The notes under the pieces were generated by a model. The model did not search any database, was not told the DNA's origin, and saw only the letters and a list, made by a program, of their open reading frames with translations. A program made the position numbers and the translations under genes. This document shows positions 31,962 to 39,342 of a stretch of DNA of 45,317 nt, in pieces. Numbering within the stretch: position 1 is the first letter of the stretch; the number at the start of each line of letters is the position of its first letter. Source of the stretch: Parageobacillus caldoxylosilyticus NBRC 107762 (lineage in GTDB: Bacteria > Bacillota > Bacilli > Bacillales > Anoxybacillaceae); the NCBI RefSeq assembly GCF_000632715.1, contig NZ_BAWO01000053.1, positions 1 through 45,317 on the forward strand, written 5' to 3'.

Positions 31962-32732
31962 TTACGCCAGAAGCGGGTGCGTCGATGCATAGTGAAAACA
32001 CGTTTCCATAATTAAGCGATTGGCATGCTCATTTTTCCGATTGGCTTCCCGGCAAGTAGGATGGAAGATATCAATGGAAGCTTGCGGGTATTCACCGCAT
32101 ACATCCACGCCGACAACCTTTTTATGGAGTAATAAATGGCGTAAACAAGCAAGCAAAAACGATAACGGCATCGTCCCTTGATTCCAGTTTGTTACCGCAT
32201 CATCGCGGCGAAGCACATCTTTATCGATACTAATATATACACTGTGAGTTGGAATGATGGAAAAAAGCATACTTGGAGAAACATTGTAACGATCCAGCGA
32301 GAAGACAGTAATGTTAGGAGATAGACGAAGATGCTGTGGTGAAGATTTTGGACCGATCATAACGACCTTTTTTAAATAAGGATGCTTTAGCGCATATGAT
32401 ACCCATGAACCACAGGAAATAACAGGATCATCCCCGCTTCCAACATCGGTATGATGATCGAAAAGTACAAGAGTAAAAGGTTCTTTGATTTCTTGAAGAA
32501 GCAAATAAGAAACATAATGATAGTTTCCGTTGCCGATGAACACCGCTCCTTTTTGGCGGCGAAGGCGCAGCCGTTTTTCGATTTCCTGCAAGGACTCCGG
32601 CTCACAATACAAGTTCGTATGGGCTAAATCAGTGAAATCAATCCATTCATGCGGAAAGCGAAACAGCTGTTTTTGCGACGGGTACGTATGATCAAAATTT
32701 AAAAATGTTATACCATTCCCTTGAAAACTCAT
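31962..32732 (-). CDS. Arginase/ureohydrolase superfamily protein, uncharacterised
   Basis: A 256-residue protein with the arginase fold. Manganese-ligand motifs are recognisable: FDHHTD at 91-96 (Asp92, His94, Asp96) and SIDKD at 168-172, plus a histidine in GNGNYHY that replaces the usual GGDHS. After SIDKD the sequence reads NWNQGTMP, not the DP-x-AP of true arginases and agmatinases, so the substrate is probably different. GVDVCGEYP near the C-terminus takes the place of the family's final Glu motif. The ATG at 32732 follows AGAGGTGG at 5 nt; an in-frame GTG upstream overlaps that site. It is monocistronic. I do not assign a reaction. Confidence 0.8.
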   Translation of the reverse strand: MSFQGNGITFLNFDHTYPSQKQLFRFPHEWIDFTDLAHTNLYCEPESLQEIEKRLRLRRQKGAVFIGNGNYHYVSYLLLQEIKEPFTLVLFDHHTDVGSGDDPVISCGSWVSYALKHPYLKKVVMIGPKSSPQHLRLSPNITVFSLDRYNVSPSMLFSIIPTHSVYISIDKDVLRRDDAVTNWNQGTMPLSFLLACLRHLLLHKKVVGVDVCGEYPQASIDIFHPTCREANRKNEHANRLIMETCFHYASTHPLLA

Positions 32733-32896
32733 CAATACCACCTCTTTTTCATATTGGTGCGTATTTCTCTATTGATGAGTCTTAGATGCGTATTCTTTTT
32801 TATTATAATAAAAAATTTTGTAAAACGAAATATTTCCGTTCTTTCGCTTGTTTCAGGTAAAATAGTAAAAAATGAACGACTAGGGAGGAGATTGGC

Positions 32897-33241
32897 TTGC
32901 AACCCATTGACGTTCGCGAAGTGCAAGCAGCCATCAGCCGCTTTGCCAACCAAGACGTATATATTCATTTAGAAACAACGAACGGTGCGTACGCCTCCCA
33001 TCACAACGAAGGATTTTTTTCTGCCGGAGCCTACATCCGTAACGCGCTGATTCGTTTCAGCCGCGGCAGAATCACAGGAAACGGACCGTACCGCGTCGGT
33101 CTGAAATTAGATTTTGGCTGGGTTTATGCGGAAGGATTAACCCATTGGGAAATAACCGAGAAAGGGCAGCTGCTATTAGCCGGCCATGATTACGAAGGAA
33201 GATTGGCGGTTGCCCTGCAGCTGAGCCACGAGCCGTTTTAA
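32897..33241 (+). CDS. yojF: YojF family protein (DUF1806)
   Basis: A 114-residue soluble protein of the DUF1806 family. It has an HLETTNGAYASH segment, a central GAYIRNALIRFSRG and a VGLKLDFGWVYAEGLTHWE region. Translation starts at TTG (32897) after GGGAGGAGATTGGC; no ATG is in frame close by. It precedes bshB2 by 22 bp, the same pair (yojF-yojG) as in B. subtilis, so a shared operon and a link to bacillithiol chemistry are likely. The biochemical function is unknown. Confidence 0.87.
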   Translation: MQPIDVREVQAAISRFANQDVYIHLETTNGAYASHHNEGFFSAGAYIRNALIRFSRGRITGNGPYRVGLKLDFGWVYAEGLTHWEITEKGQLLLAGHDYEGRLAVALQLSHEPF

Positions 33242-33263
33242 TGCATGGAGGGAGGGCTGAAGC

Positions 33264-33920
33264 ATGAAGGAAAAACACGTACTCGTTGTATTTCCTCACC
33301 CTGACGATGAAGCGTTTGGAGTGTCAGGAACGTTGGCACAGCACATCGAAAACGGAACGCCTGTCACCTATGCCTGTTTAACGCTCGGCGAAATGGGACG
33401 AAACATGGGGGCGCCGCCGTTTGCGAACCGCGAAACGCTGCCGCTGATCCGCAAAAAAGAATTGGAAGAAGCATGTAAAGTGATTGGCATTCATGACTTG
33501 CGGCTGCTCGGTTACCGCGATAAAACGGTGGAATTTGAAGATGAAGAATTGCTCGCCGACCGCATCGGCGAAATTGTCGCTGAAACAAACCCATCGCTTG
33601 TCATTACGTTTTACCCAGGCTACAGCGTCCATCCGGATCATGACGCATGCGGCGCTGCCGTCATTCGCGCTCTCAAGCGCCTGCCAAAAGATAAGCGTCC
33701 GACCGTTCACTGCGTCGCGTTCGCGAAAAACTGTGAGCAAGACTTAGGCAAGCCAGATGTCATTCGCGATGTCAGCCCGGTCATCGAGAAAAAACTTGCT
33801 GCCATCCAAGCGCACCGCTCGCAAACGGAAGGATTGATGAAAGCGGCGAAAAAACGTGGCGGCGACGCGTTAGAGTGGCTGAAGACCGAGCGGTTTTGGA
33901 CGTATAAATGGGAGGATTGA
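33264..33920 (+). CDS. bshB2: Bacillithiol biosynthesis deacetylase BshB2
   Basis: Zinc-dependent LmbE/PIG-L-type deacetylase that removes the acetyl group from N-acetylglucosaminyl-malate to give GlcN-malate, the second step of bacillithiol synthesis. It may also deacetylate S-conjugates during detoxification. The 218-residue protein has the metal-binding motif PHPDDE at 11-16 and a later VHPDHDACG. B. subtilis BshB2 (YojG) is about 221 residues. The ATG follows GGAGGGAGGGCTGAAGC and the gene follows yojF in the same operon. A second deacetylase (BshB1) is expected elsewhere in the genome, so this one may be partly redundant. Confidence 0.92.
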   Translation: MKEKHVLVVFPHPDDEAFGVSGTLAQHIENGTPVTYACLTLGEMGRNMGAPPFANRETLPLIRKKELEEACKVIGIHDLRLLGYRDKTVEFEDEELLADRIGEIVAETNPSLVITFYPGYSVHPDHDACGAAVIRALKRLPKDKRPTVHCVAFAKNCEQDLGKPDVIRDVSPVIEKKLAAIQAHRSQTEGLMKAAKKRGGDALEWLKTERFWTYKWED

Positions 33921-33925
33921 ACCAA

Positions 33926-33962
33926 CGAGCAACTTTCTCCATAGAGGGAAGGTTGCTTGTTC
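33926..33962. terminator. Hairpin between converging bshB2 and PhzF genes
   Basis: AGCAAC-TTTC (33928-33937) pairs with GAAG-GTTGCT (33948-33957) imperfectly, then TGTTCC. The T-tract is short, so termination efficiency is doubtful. Confidence 0.45.
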
Positions 33963-33972
33963 CATATTTCTA

Positions 33973-34767
33973 TCAGTCTACTAACTCACCTTTCCATACG
34001 GCTACTGCTTGTCCAGACAGTCCCACCCTATCATGATTTACTTTGACTTTGACTACTCCTCCTCTTTTCGACGCCTGATAAGCTATAAGCAATGATTTTC
34101 CTAACTTTGTCTCCCAATAAGGCCCCAAGCAGCAATGCGCCGAACCGGTGACGGGATCCTCCGGGACGCCAATCGCAGGGAAAAAGCAGCGGGAAAAAAA
34201 ATCAAATTTCTCCGTTGAGGACCGGCTTGTGACAATAACTCCGCGTGTTTTGACTTGCTGTAATAAGGTGAAGTTCGGCTGCAATTCCCTCAGCTGTTGT
34301 TCTGACTCTATTTCAATGAGGTAGTCAAACCGATTTCTTCCAACAAACAGCGGCTCCACTCCAAGCGCTTCGACTAGTTCATCTGGATAGGCAGCAATCG
34401 GTGCCGGCGGCTCGCTCGGAAAATCCATCTGTATCCACTCACCATCTTTGCGGGTTGTCAAAATGCCGCTTTTCGTATAAAACGAAATCATCTCATCAGG
34501 ATCGACCTTCCCGAGTTCCCACAATATATGTGCGCTCGCTAATGTCGCATGGCCGCATAAATCCACCTCTGCATTTGGAGTAAACCAACGCAGCAAGTAT
34601 CCATTTTTATGCGGGGACAGAAACGCCGTCTCTGATAAATTCATTTCCGCCGCTACCTTTTGCATCCATTCTTCTGGCATTGGGGCAGAAAGAAGACAAA
34701 CAGCAGCCGGGTTCCCGCTGAATCGCTCGTTCGTAAACGCATCTACGACATAGATTGGTATCGTCAT
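33973..34767 (-). CDS. PhzF family isomerase-like protein
   Basis: A 264-residue protein of the PhzF family, which has a diaminopimelate-epimerase-like double fold. It begins with IYVVDAFTNERFSGNPAAVCLL. The catalytic glutamate is at 46 in NLSETAFL, and CGHATLASAH and EDPVTGSAHCCLG are present. PhzF itself isomerises a phenazine precursor, but no other phenazine gene is present, so the true substrate is unknown. The ATG (34767) lies one base after the sirC stop on the minus strand, with AAAGGAAGAG inside the end of sirC, so the two are probably cotranscribed. The functional link to siroheme synthesis is unclear. Confidence 0.88.
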   Translation of the reverse strand: MTIPIYVVDAFTNERFSGNPAAVCLLSAPMPEEWMQKVAAEMNLSETAFLSPHKNGYLLRWFTPNAEVDLCGHATLASAHILWELGKVDPDEMISFYTKSGILTTRKDGEWIQMDFPSEPPAPIAAYPDELVEALGVEPLFVGRNRFDYLIEIESEQQLRELQPNFTLLQQVKTRGVIVTSRSSTEKFDFFSRCFFPAIGVPEDPVTGSAHCCLGPYWETKLGKSLLIAYQASKRGGVVKVKVNHDRVGLSGQAVAVWKGELVD

Positions 34768-34768
34768 C

Positions 34769-35407
34769 CTACTCTTCCTTTCGCCTAATTTCCTCTTTCA
34801 TAGCATTCTCCAGCAGCTGTTCAAACTCCTCCTCCCAATTTCCCCTCTTGCAAAATGATTCATCAGCAATTGCTTTAAATAACGCTTTCCTTTTTTGTTC
34901 ATCGCGCACATGCCGTAAAATCCATTGCCGGCATTCGTAAAGAAAATCGATATACCGCCCGTAGTCATCATCGTACAGTTCCTCAAGCCGGCGGCGGATT
35001 TGCTGCGCGATGGTCGGGCTTGCGCCGCCTGTCGAAATCGCAATCGTCAATCTGCCGCGCCTTACGACCGCAGGAACATGAAAATTGGACCGTTCCGGGT
35101 CATCGGCAATGTTGATAAGCTGATAAGGCTTCGCCGCTTTCGCCACCGCTTCGTTCACAGCCCGATTGTTCGTTGCGGCAATCACGATCCACGCTTCTTT
35201 CATATCATCAGGAGAAAACGTTTTTTGCCGCCAAATCAGTTTTTTATCTGCGACTAACTGTTCAATCCCCGTTGTAATCGTGGGGGCCACTACCGTAATT
35301 TTTGCCTTTGCTTCCAGCAAGCCGTAAATTTTCCGTTCCGCCACCTTTCCTCCGCCGACGACGAGAACGCTTTGATTTGCGACATTCAGCATAATTGGAT
35401 ATCCCAT
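34769..35407 (-). CDS. sirC: Precorrin-2 dehydrogenase/sirohydrochlorin synthase SirC
   Basis: NAD-dependent oxidation of precorrin-2 to sirohydrochlorin, the middle step of siroheme synthesis between SumT and SirB. The 212-residue protein (B. subtilis YlnF type, without methyltransferase domain) has a Rossmann motif VVGGGKVAERK at about 16-26, then ADDPERSNFHVPAV and STGGASP. The frame is open to 35512 through a terminator hairpin, but the ATG at 35407 after AAGGGGAAAATGGT is the sensible start. In B. subtilis the equivalent gene is the last of the cysH operon. Here it is detached by about 3.2 kb, on the opposite strand, with no S-box, so its expression may be constitutive. Confidence 0.9.
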   Translation of the reverse strand: MGYPIMLNVANQSVLVVGGGKVAERKIYGLLEAKAKITVVAPTITTGIEQLVADKKLIWRQKTFSPDDMKEAWIVIAATNNRAVNEAVAKAAKPYQLINIADDPERSNFHVPAVVRRGRLTIAISTGGASPTIAQQIRRRLEELYDDDYGRYIDFLYECRQWILRHVRDEQKRKALFKAIADESFCKRGNWEEEFEQLLENAMKEEIRRKEE

Positions 35408-35424
35408 ACCATTTTCCCCTTTAC

Positions 35425-35458
35425 AAAAAACGGCCGTGTAGAAATCCACGGCCTTTTT
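35425..35458. terminator. Bidirectional hairpin between the secreted protein gene and sirC
   Basis: GGCCGTG (35432-35438) pairs with CACGGCC (35447-35453), flanked by AAAAAA on the left and TTTTT on the right. On the minus strand it ends the gene at 35469-36071 just before the sirC ribosome binding site. Confidence 0.75.
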
Positions 35459-35468
35459 CTTCATTATA

Positions 35469-36071
35469 TTATCTTTGCGTCGCTTCTTGAATCCATTCTG
35501 CCAACCGTTCATTTTCTTTTTTCATATGCTTTAGCCATTGCGGAAGCAACTCAGCAAGTGCTTCTTTATCATTTTCTTTCATCGCCTCATATGTTTTATG
35601 ATGAAGCTCGCGCAGTTTTTGCTTTTCTTCTTTGGACATCCATTTTTTCTTCTTGTATAATTGTTTCAACTCTTGCTTAAATTGTTCTTTCGTTATTTCT
35701 TTGTTTGCGAGGCGGTCAATCAGCCGATCGAGCGCTTGCTCTCGCTTTTGCTTCATCTCTTTGCATTTTGTTTTCAACGCTTTTTTCACTTGTTCATCTT
35801 GCAGTTTTGCCCGCAATTGTTTGCGCTCATTCAGAACTTTTTTCCATTCATCGGCTTGGTCTGGCGTATATTGTTTGACTATTCCCATCCATTTTTGTTC
35901 ATCGAGTTCTCCGTGCTTGAACATATGTCCGGCAAATGAATGTTCCATCGCGTGGTTAGCTTTGACAATACTGCCTTGTTGCACCGAGTTGGAATCCAGA
36001 TTGGCGGCCAGCACTCCTGCCGGGATGGTCAGCATCAAAACAGTTAGGAAAGAAATCCACGTTTTTTTCAT
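35469..36071 (-). CDS. Secreted, highly charged helical protein of unknown function
   Basis: A 200-residue protein with a signal peptide (MKKTWISFLTVLMLTIPAGVLA, about 22 residues, likely cleaved before ANLDS). The mature region is rich in Lys, Glu and Gln, with long predicted helices or coiled coil (residues about 65-195) and a single cysteine. I do not recognise a family. GTG at 36080 is in frame but only 3 nt from AAGGAG. The ATG at 36071 starts exactly at the signal peptide and is used, although its spacing of 12 is long. Upstream on the same strand lies a small ORF interrupted by TGA whose end overlaps this start region, so the two may be cotranscribed. Confidence 0.75.
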   Translation of the reverse strand: MKKTWISFLTVLMLTIPAGVLAANLDSNSVQQGSIVKANHAMEHSFAGHMFKHGELDEQKWMGIVKQYTPDQADEWKKVLNERKQLRAKLQDEQVKKALKTKCKEMKQKREQALDRLIDRLANKEITKEQFKQELKQLYKKKKWMSKEEKQKLRELHHKTYEAMKENDKEALAELLPQWLKHMKKENERLAEWIQEATQR

Positions 36072-36076
36072 CTGAC

Positions 36077-36244
36077 TCACACTCTCCTTTTTCCTTTGTA
36101 TTGTTCACACCATTTTGGCATTAGCCGTTGAAAAGTTCCATCTGCTAATACGACAACAATTTTTGTTCATCGGAAACGCACCTCTTCTTTTGCTCCCATA
36201 AAAGCAGGAATGCCATTCACCAGCATCATCCCTATTTTCCCCAT
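36077..36244 (-). pseudogene. Small ORF interrupted by an in-frame TGA
   Basis: From ATG 36244, preceded by AAAGGAGCGTGGAAAA, the minus strand reads 25 codons ending AKEEVRFR. A TGA follows at 36167-36169. It then continues in the same frame for 29 codons, starting TKIVVVLADGTFQRLM and ending KGKRRV, to a second TGA at 36077-36079. That stop overlaps the start region of the secreted protein gene. Both parts look protein-like, with a good ribosome binding site only for the first. The simplest reading is a 55-codon gene broken by a nonsense mutation such as CGA to TGA. Readthrough is an unproven alternative. No family is recognised. Confidence 0.4.
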
Positions 36245-36270
36245 TTTTCCACGCTCCTTTCACATAAAAT

Positions 36271-36306
36271 GAAAAAAAAGAGCTTGCTGCTTTTTCACAG
36301 CAAGCT
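36271..36306 (-). terminator. Terminator after the DUF1992 gene
   Basis: AGCTTGCTG (36281-36289) pairs with CAGCAAGCT (36298-36306). On the minus strand CTTTTTTTTC follows. Confidence 0.8.
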
Positions 36307-36316
36307 TTTCCGTTGA

Positions 36317-36691
36317 TTACCGGAATTTCTCGTCAATTCGCCGCTGGTAGTCGCGCAATGCTTGGGAATTTGTTTTATTCCGCTTTTTCATGAGCGCATT
36401 CCAGCGCAACAATTTCTCATTTAGCTTCTTCTTCAATTTCTTTTTCTCCTCTTCATCTTCACAGCAGCGCAACAAATCTTCTAACGTCATTAAATCTTTT
36501 TTTAACTCGACTTCCTCAGAGACATAGCCGGCATTTTTTAACATCAAATAACCGATTCGCAAGTCTTCGGGAATATGGGATAAATCCTCCAGTTCAAGCG
36601 GTTTTCCAAAACCAGGAAGATTATCAAATTCTCCGTTTTTCATCGCTTCGCGAATTTTATCTTCCGCTACTCTCCAAAAAATATCCATCAT
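36317..36691 (-). CDS. DUF1992 (DnaJ homologue C28-like) domain protein
   Basis: A 124-residue soluble protein of the DUF1992 family, the conserved domain of DnaJ subfamily C member 28. It has the family core DIFWRVAEDKIREAMKNGEFDNLPGFGKPL, the final part FDNLPGFGKPL being the most diagnostic. A lysine/glutamate-rich helical tail follows. No J-domain is present. Translation starts at ATG 36691 or the adjacent ATG 36688, behind CAGGAGATGAA. The start overlaps the stop of the upstream GGDEF-EAL gene, so translational coupling is likely. Cellular role unknown. Confidence 0.87.
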   Translation of the reverse strand: MMDIFWRVAEDKIREAMKNGEFDNLPGFGKPLELEDLSHIPEDLRIGYLMLKNAGYVSEEVELKKDLMTLEDLLRCCEDEEEKKKLKKKLNEKLLRWNALMKKRNKTNSQALRDYQRRIDEKFR

Positions 36692-38463
36692 TTCATCTCC
36701 TGTATCCGCAATTCATTCCGGTGCTGCCCACGCAGAAAGCTGAGAAACGCTTCATACGGCAGCGGCGGGGCAAAATAATATCCTTGCGCCTCATCACAAC
36801 GCTTATTTCTTAAATAGGCCGCTTCCGTTTCCGTCTCTACTCCTTCAGTGAGCACCTTCACACCAATATTATGCCCGAGACGAATAATCGCCGGCAAAAT
36901 CGCATCTTTTTTTCCTTGAATATTTCGAACAAACGAACGGTCAATTTTTAAGCGGTCAATCGGCAAGTCGGTTAAATAACTGAGCGAGCTATAGCCTGTG
37001 CCAAAATCGTCCATGCTGATCGTAACGCCGATCGCTTTCAGCTTGGTTAAAATCGCGATCGCCCGCTCTGTATCCATCGCCATCCGCTCCGTAATTTCCA
37101 AATCTAAATGATGCGGTGGCAACCCTGTCTCCTCAAGCAGATTTGCCAGCTTATCGACAAAACGACGGTTTTCAAACTCATAACAAGATAAATTAACAGA
37201 TACTGATAAGTTAGGGAAATATTCCAATAATTGTTTTGTTTGCCGACAAGCGGTACGAATCACCCATTCGTTAATCGGGATAATAATGCCAGTTTGTTCG
37301 GCGACGGGGATAAATGTATGGGGCGATATAATCCCTTTTTCCGGGTGGTTCCAGCGAATTAACGCTTCCATGCCGGTAATGGCACCGTTATCTAGCCGAA
37401 TTTGCGGTTGATAATAAAGTTCAAATTCCCCTTTTTCCAGTGCCCGGCGCAATTCCCGCTCCATGGCAATCTTTTCGTGAAGCACGAGGGCCATTGGCTC
37501 CTCAAAAAACAAAAATTCGCTTGCTACCTTTTTCCGGGACCGGTATCTCGCAATATCTGCTTTTCGAATTAATGTTTTTGAATCCATTCCATCCTTCGGA
37601 TATAAACTAATGCCAATTTTTATTGTAACATATAATTCCAAGCCTTCTACCACAATTGGTACATCAGCAATTTCACTAAACTGTTTAGCAACCATTTCCG
37701 CCTTTTCTTTCGTGCTTTTGGACAAAATCGCAATAAATTCATTGCCGCTCCATCTTCCTAGCAACACATTTTCGCCGCTTCGTTTTTTCCATTCCGTTAC
37801 GATTCGCAGCAGCACCTGATCGCCTACGGCATATCCGTAAAAATCGTTAATCGTCTTCATCCCGCTAATCTCAAGAAACATAATAGCCACTTCTTCCTGG
37901 CGGGAAGATGCCTCCTGAATACTTTTCTCAATGGCATGGTGGATTGCTTCCTTATTGGGCAGTCTGGTTAAATCGTCATGCGTCGTTATATAGCGCATTT
38001 TTTCTTCATTTTTCTTCTGTTCTGTAATATCGCGAATCACCGTGAAATTTACCTTTCTACCATCATGGTCATACTTGCGCTGCACGATTTCTGCCGGCAA
38101 AACGGTGCCATCTTTCCTCCGAAGTTGAATTTCGTAGCGTTCTTCCTGGCAATCATCGTGCTCCATTTTCTTCAACGAACCGGCGACTATTAAATCGTCA
38201 ATCGGCATATGGATCAGCTCACTTTCCACATATCCAAGCAGCTGGCAGGCAGCGCGGTTCGCTTCCATCACTTGGCCGTGCCCATGAACAATAATTCCTT
38301 CCATTGTCATTTCCATGAACCGTTTAAAGCGATTTTCGCTTGCTTCTAATTCCCGCTTATATTTTTCCAGCGATTTTCGTTTTACTTGGATATATATCGC
38401 CAGCAAATAGACAAGCAACACGAGAAAACTCATCCATAAAATATATTCGATTTCTTTCGACAT
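36688..38463 (-). CDS. PAS-GGDEF-EAL membrane protein with degenerate GGDEF site
   Basis: Cyclic-di-GMP signalling protein of 591 residues. One N-terminal membrane helix (about 7-26) is followed by a PAS domain (about 40-150, ending TVIRDITEQKK), a GGDEF domain (about 155-315) and an EAL domain (about 325-580). The GGDEF signature is RWSGNEF, lacking the catalytic acidic residue, so diguanylate cyclase activity is unlikely. The EAL domain keeps EALIRW, the DDFGTGYSS loop, KIDRSFV and TEGVET, so phosphodiesterase activity is expected, perhaps with the GGDEF domain as a GTP sensor. The ATG at 38463 follows GGTGATTGTTT. The last bases overlap the DUF1992 gene. The PAS ligand is unknown. Confidence 0.92.
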   Translation of the reverse strand: MSKEIEYILWMSFLVLLVYLLAIYIQVKRKSLEKYKRELEASENRFKRFMEMTMEGIIVHGHGQVMEANRAACQLLGYVESELIHMPIDDLIVAGSLKKMEHDDCQEERYEIQLRRKDGTVLPAEIVQRKYDHDGRKVNFTVIRDITEQKKNEEKMRYITTHDDLTRLPNKEAIHHAIEKSIQEASSRQEEVAIMFLEISGMKTINDFYGYAVGDQVLLRIVTEWKKRSGENVLLGRWSGNEFIAILSKSTKEKAEMVAKQFSEIADVPIVVEGLELYVTIKIGISLYPKDGMDSKTLIRKADIARYRSRKKVASEFLFFEEPMALVLHEKIAMERELRRALEKGEFELYYQPQIRLDNGAITGMEALIRWNHPEKGIISPHTFIPVAEQTGIIIPINEWVIRTACRQTKQLLEYFPNLSVSVNLSCYEFENRRFVDKLANLLEETGLPPHHLDLEITERMAMDTERAIAILTKLKAIGVTISMDDFGTGYSSLSYLTDLPIDRLKIDRSFVRNIQGKKDAILPAIIRLGHNIGVKVLTEGVETETEAAYLRNKRCDEAQGYYFAPPLPYEAFLSFLRGQHRNELRIQEMK

Positions 38464-38671
38464 AAACAATCACCATCATCTATTATTCGATTTCTTTATG
38501 AACATTATAGAAAGATTGTTTGTCCCCTTCTTTCCTACCCCATTCCTATTCATTCGACAATTTACGACATAATCGGTGTGCATTTTAGTACATAAGTATT
38601 GATTTGTAGTGAACTTTTACATATTAATAAAGAAAAAATTTATATAAGGAATTAGGACTAGGTTATATATT
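38464..38671. other. Gene-free divergent intergenic region
   Basis: AT-rich DNA between the GGDEF-EAL gene and the NlpC/P60 gene. On the minus strand a TATAAT near 38502-38507 may be the -10 for the GGDEF-EAL gene, but its -35 is poor. No ORF is supported. Confidence 0.4.
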
Positions 38672-38709
38672 TGTAACTTGGCTGTAACATTATTTAATTC
38701 AACTGTAAA
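38672..38709 (+). promoter_or_regulatory. Candidate WalR (YycF) box
   Basis: TGTAAC (38672-38677) and TGTAAC (38683-38688) form a direct repeat with a 5-nt spacer, exactly the TGTWAH-N5-TGTWAH WalR consensus. A third half-site TGTAAA (38704-38709) follows 21 bp on, in phase and over the -35 position. It precedes a cell-wall endopeptidase gene, the typical WalR target. The motif is seen; binding is inferred. Confidence 0.6.
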
Positions 38710-38728
38710 AAAAATGAGTCCTATCCTT

Positions 38729-38737
38729 TGTTATACT
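38729..38737 (+). promoter_or_regulatory. Extended -10 promoter of the NlpC/P60 gene
   Basis: TGTTATACT is an extended -10 (TGnTATACT). The -35 position holds only A residues overlapping the third WalR half-site, as expected for an activator-dependent promoter. Confidence 0.55.
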
Positions 38738-38788
38738 ATAGTCAAGTTAAGTCGAATCGGAAAATTTGTTGTCGGGGGTTTAGGGAAA

Positions 38789-39241
38789 ATGAAGAAATTT
38801 ATCACACTAGCTTCACTATCGTTTTTAGTTCTATTTTCCTCTTTATTCGTAAACACTTCCAGCACTGAAGCAGCAGGGAACACGAAGTTATTAATTGCTG
38901 AAGCGAAAAAACTGATTGGCACTCCATATCGATATGGCGGCACTACACCAAGAGGGTTTGATTGTTCCGGGTTTGTATATTATACACATAAAAAAATTGG
39001 AATAACTTTGCCTCGTTCTTCTAAACTGATGTACCAAAAAGGGAAAACCGTATATAAATCAGGATTAAAGCCTGGCGATTTAGTATTCTTTAATACATCC
39101 AAAAGCAGAAAAGGCGTTTCCCACGTAGCGATTTACATCGGGGACAACCGCATCATCCACGCCGTATCAAAAGGAGTGAAAATTGACAATTTAAATAATT
39201 CTTATTGGAAGAAAAGATATGTCGGAGCAAAACGATTATAA
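38789..39241 (+). CDS. Secreted C40-family (NlpC/P60) peptidoglycan endopeptidase
   Basis: Cell-wall hydrolase that cleaves stem peptides, probably the D-gamma-Glu-diaminopimelate bond. The 150-residue protein has a signal peptide (about 1-28, ending STEAAG) and one NlpC/P60 domain. The catalytic cysteine is in FDCSGFVYY and the histidine in VSHVAIYIGD, and the third residue probably lies in the IIHAV region. Unlike LytE or LytF it has no LysM repeats, so wall targeting must be by other means. The long open frame from 38678 includes the promoter; the ATG at 38789, behind TAGGGAAA, begins the signal peptide. A WalR-like box and extended -10 precede it and a strong terminator follows. Confidence 0.88.
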   Translation: MKKFITLASLSFLVLFSSLFVNTSSTEAAGNTKLLIAEAKKLIGTPYRYGGTTPRGFDCSGFVYYTHKKIGITLPRSSKLMYQKGKTVYKSGLKPGDLVFFNTSKSRKGVSHVAIYIGDNRIIHAVSKGVKIDNLNNSYWKKRYVGAKRL

Positions 39242-39252
39242 GGAAATAACAA

Positions 39253-39303
39253 AAACTCTCTGGCATATTAAGCAAGCGTGCTTAATGTGTAGAGAGTTTA
39301 TAT
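39253..39303 (+). terminator. Terminator of the NlpC/P60 gene
   Basis: AAACTCTCT (39253-39261) pairs with AGAGAGTTT (39291-39299), and inside it ATTAAGC (39267-39273) with GCTTAAT (39280-39286). TATATT follows. Confidence 0.75.
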
Positions 39304-39315
39304 TACAAAAAAGTT

Positions 39316-39342
39316 GCCCTCCCGATATAGGAGGGCTTCTAT
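39316..39342 (+). terminator. Second hairpin downstream of the NlpC/P60 gene
   Basis: GCCCTCC (39316-39322) pairs with GGAGGGC (39330-39336), followed by TTCTAT. It may back up the first terminator. Confidence 0.45.

Noticed and set aside
36167-36169. Selenocysteine codon in the interrupted small ORF
   Set aside because: The flanks are not selenoprotein-like, no SECIS-like stem follows and I know of no selenocysteine machinery in these bacteria.
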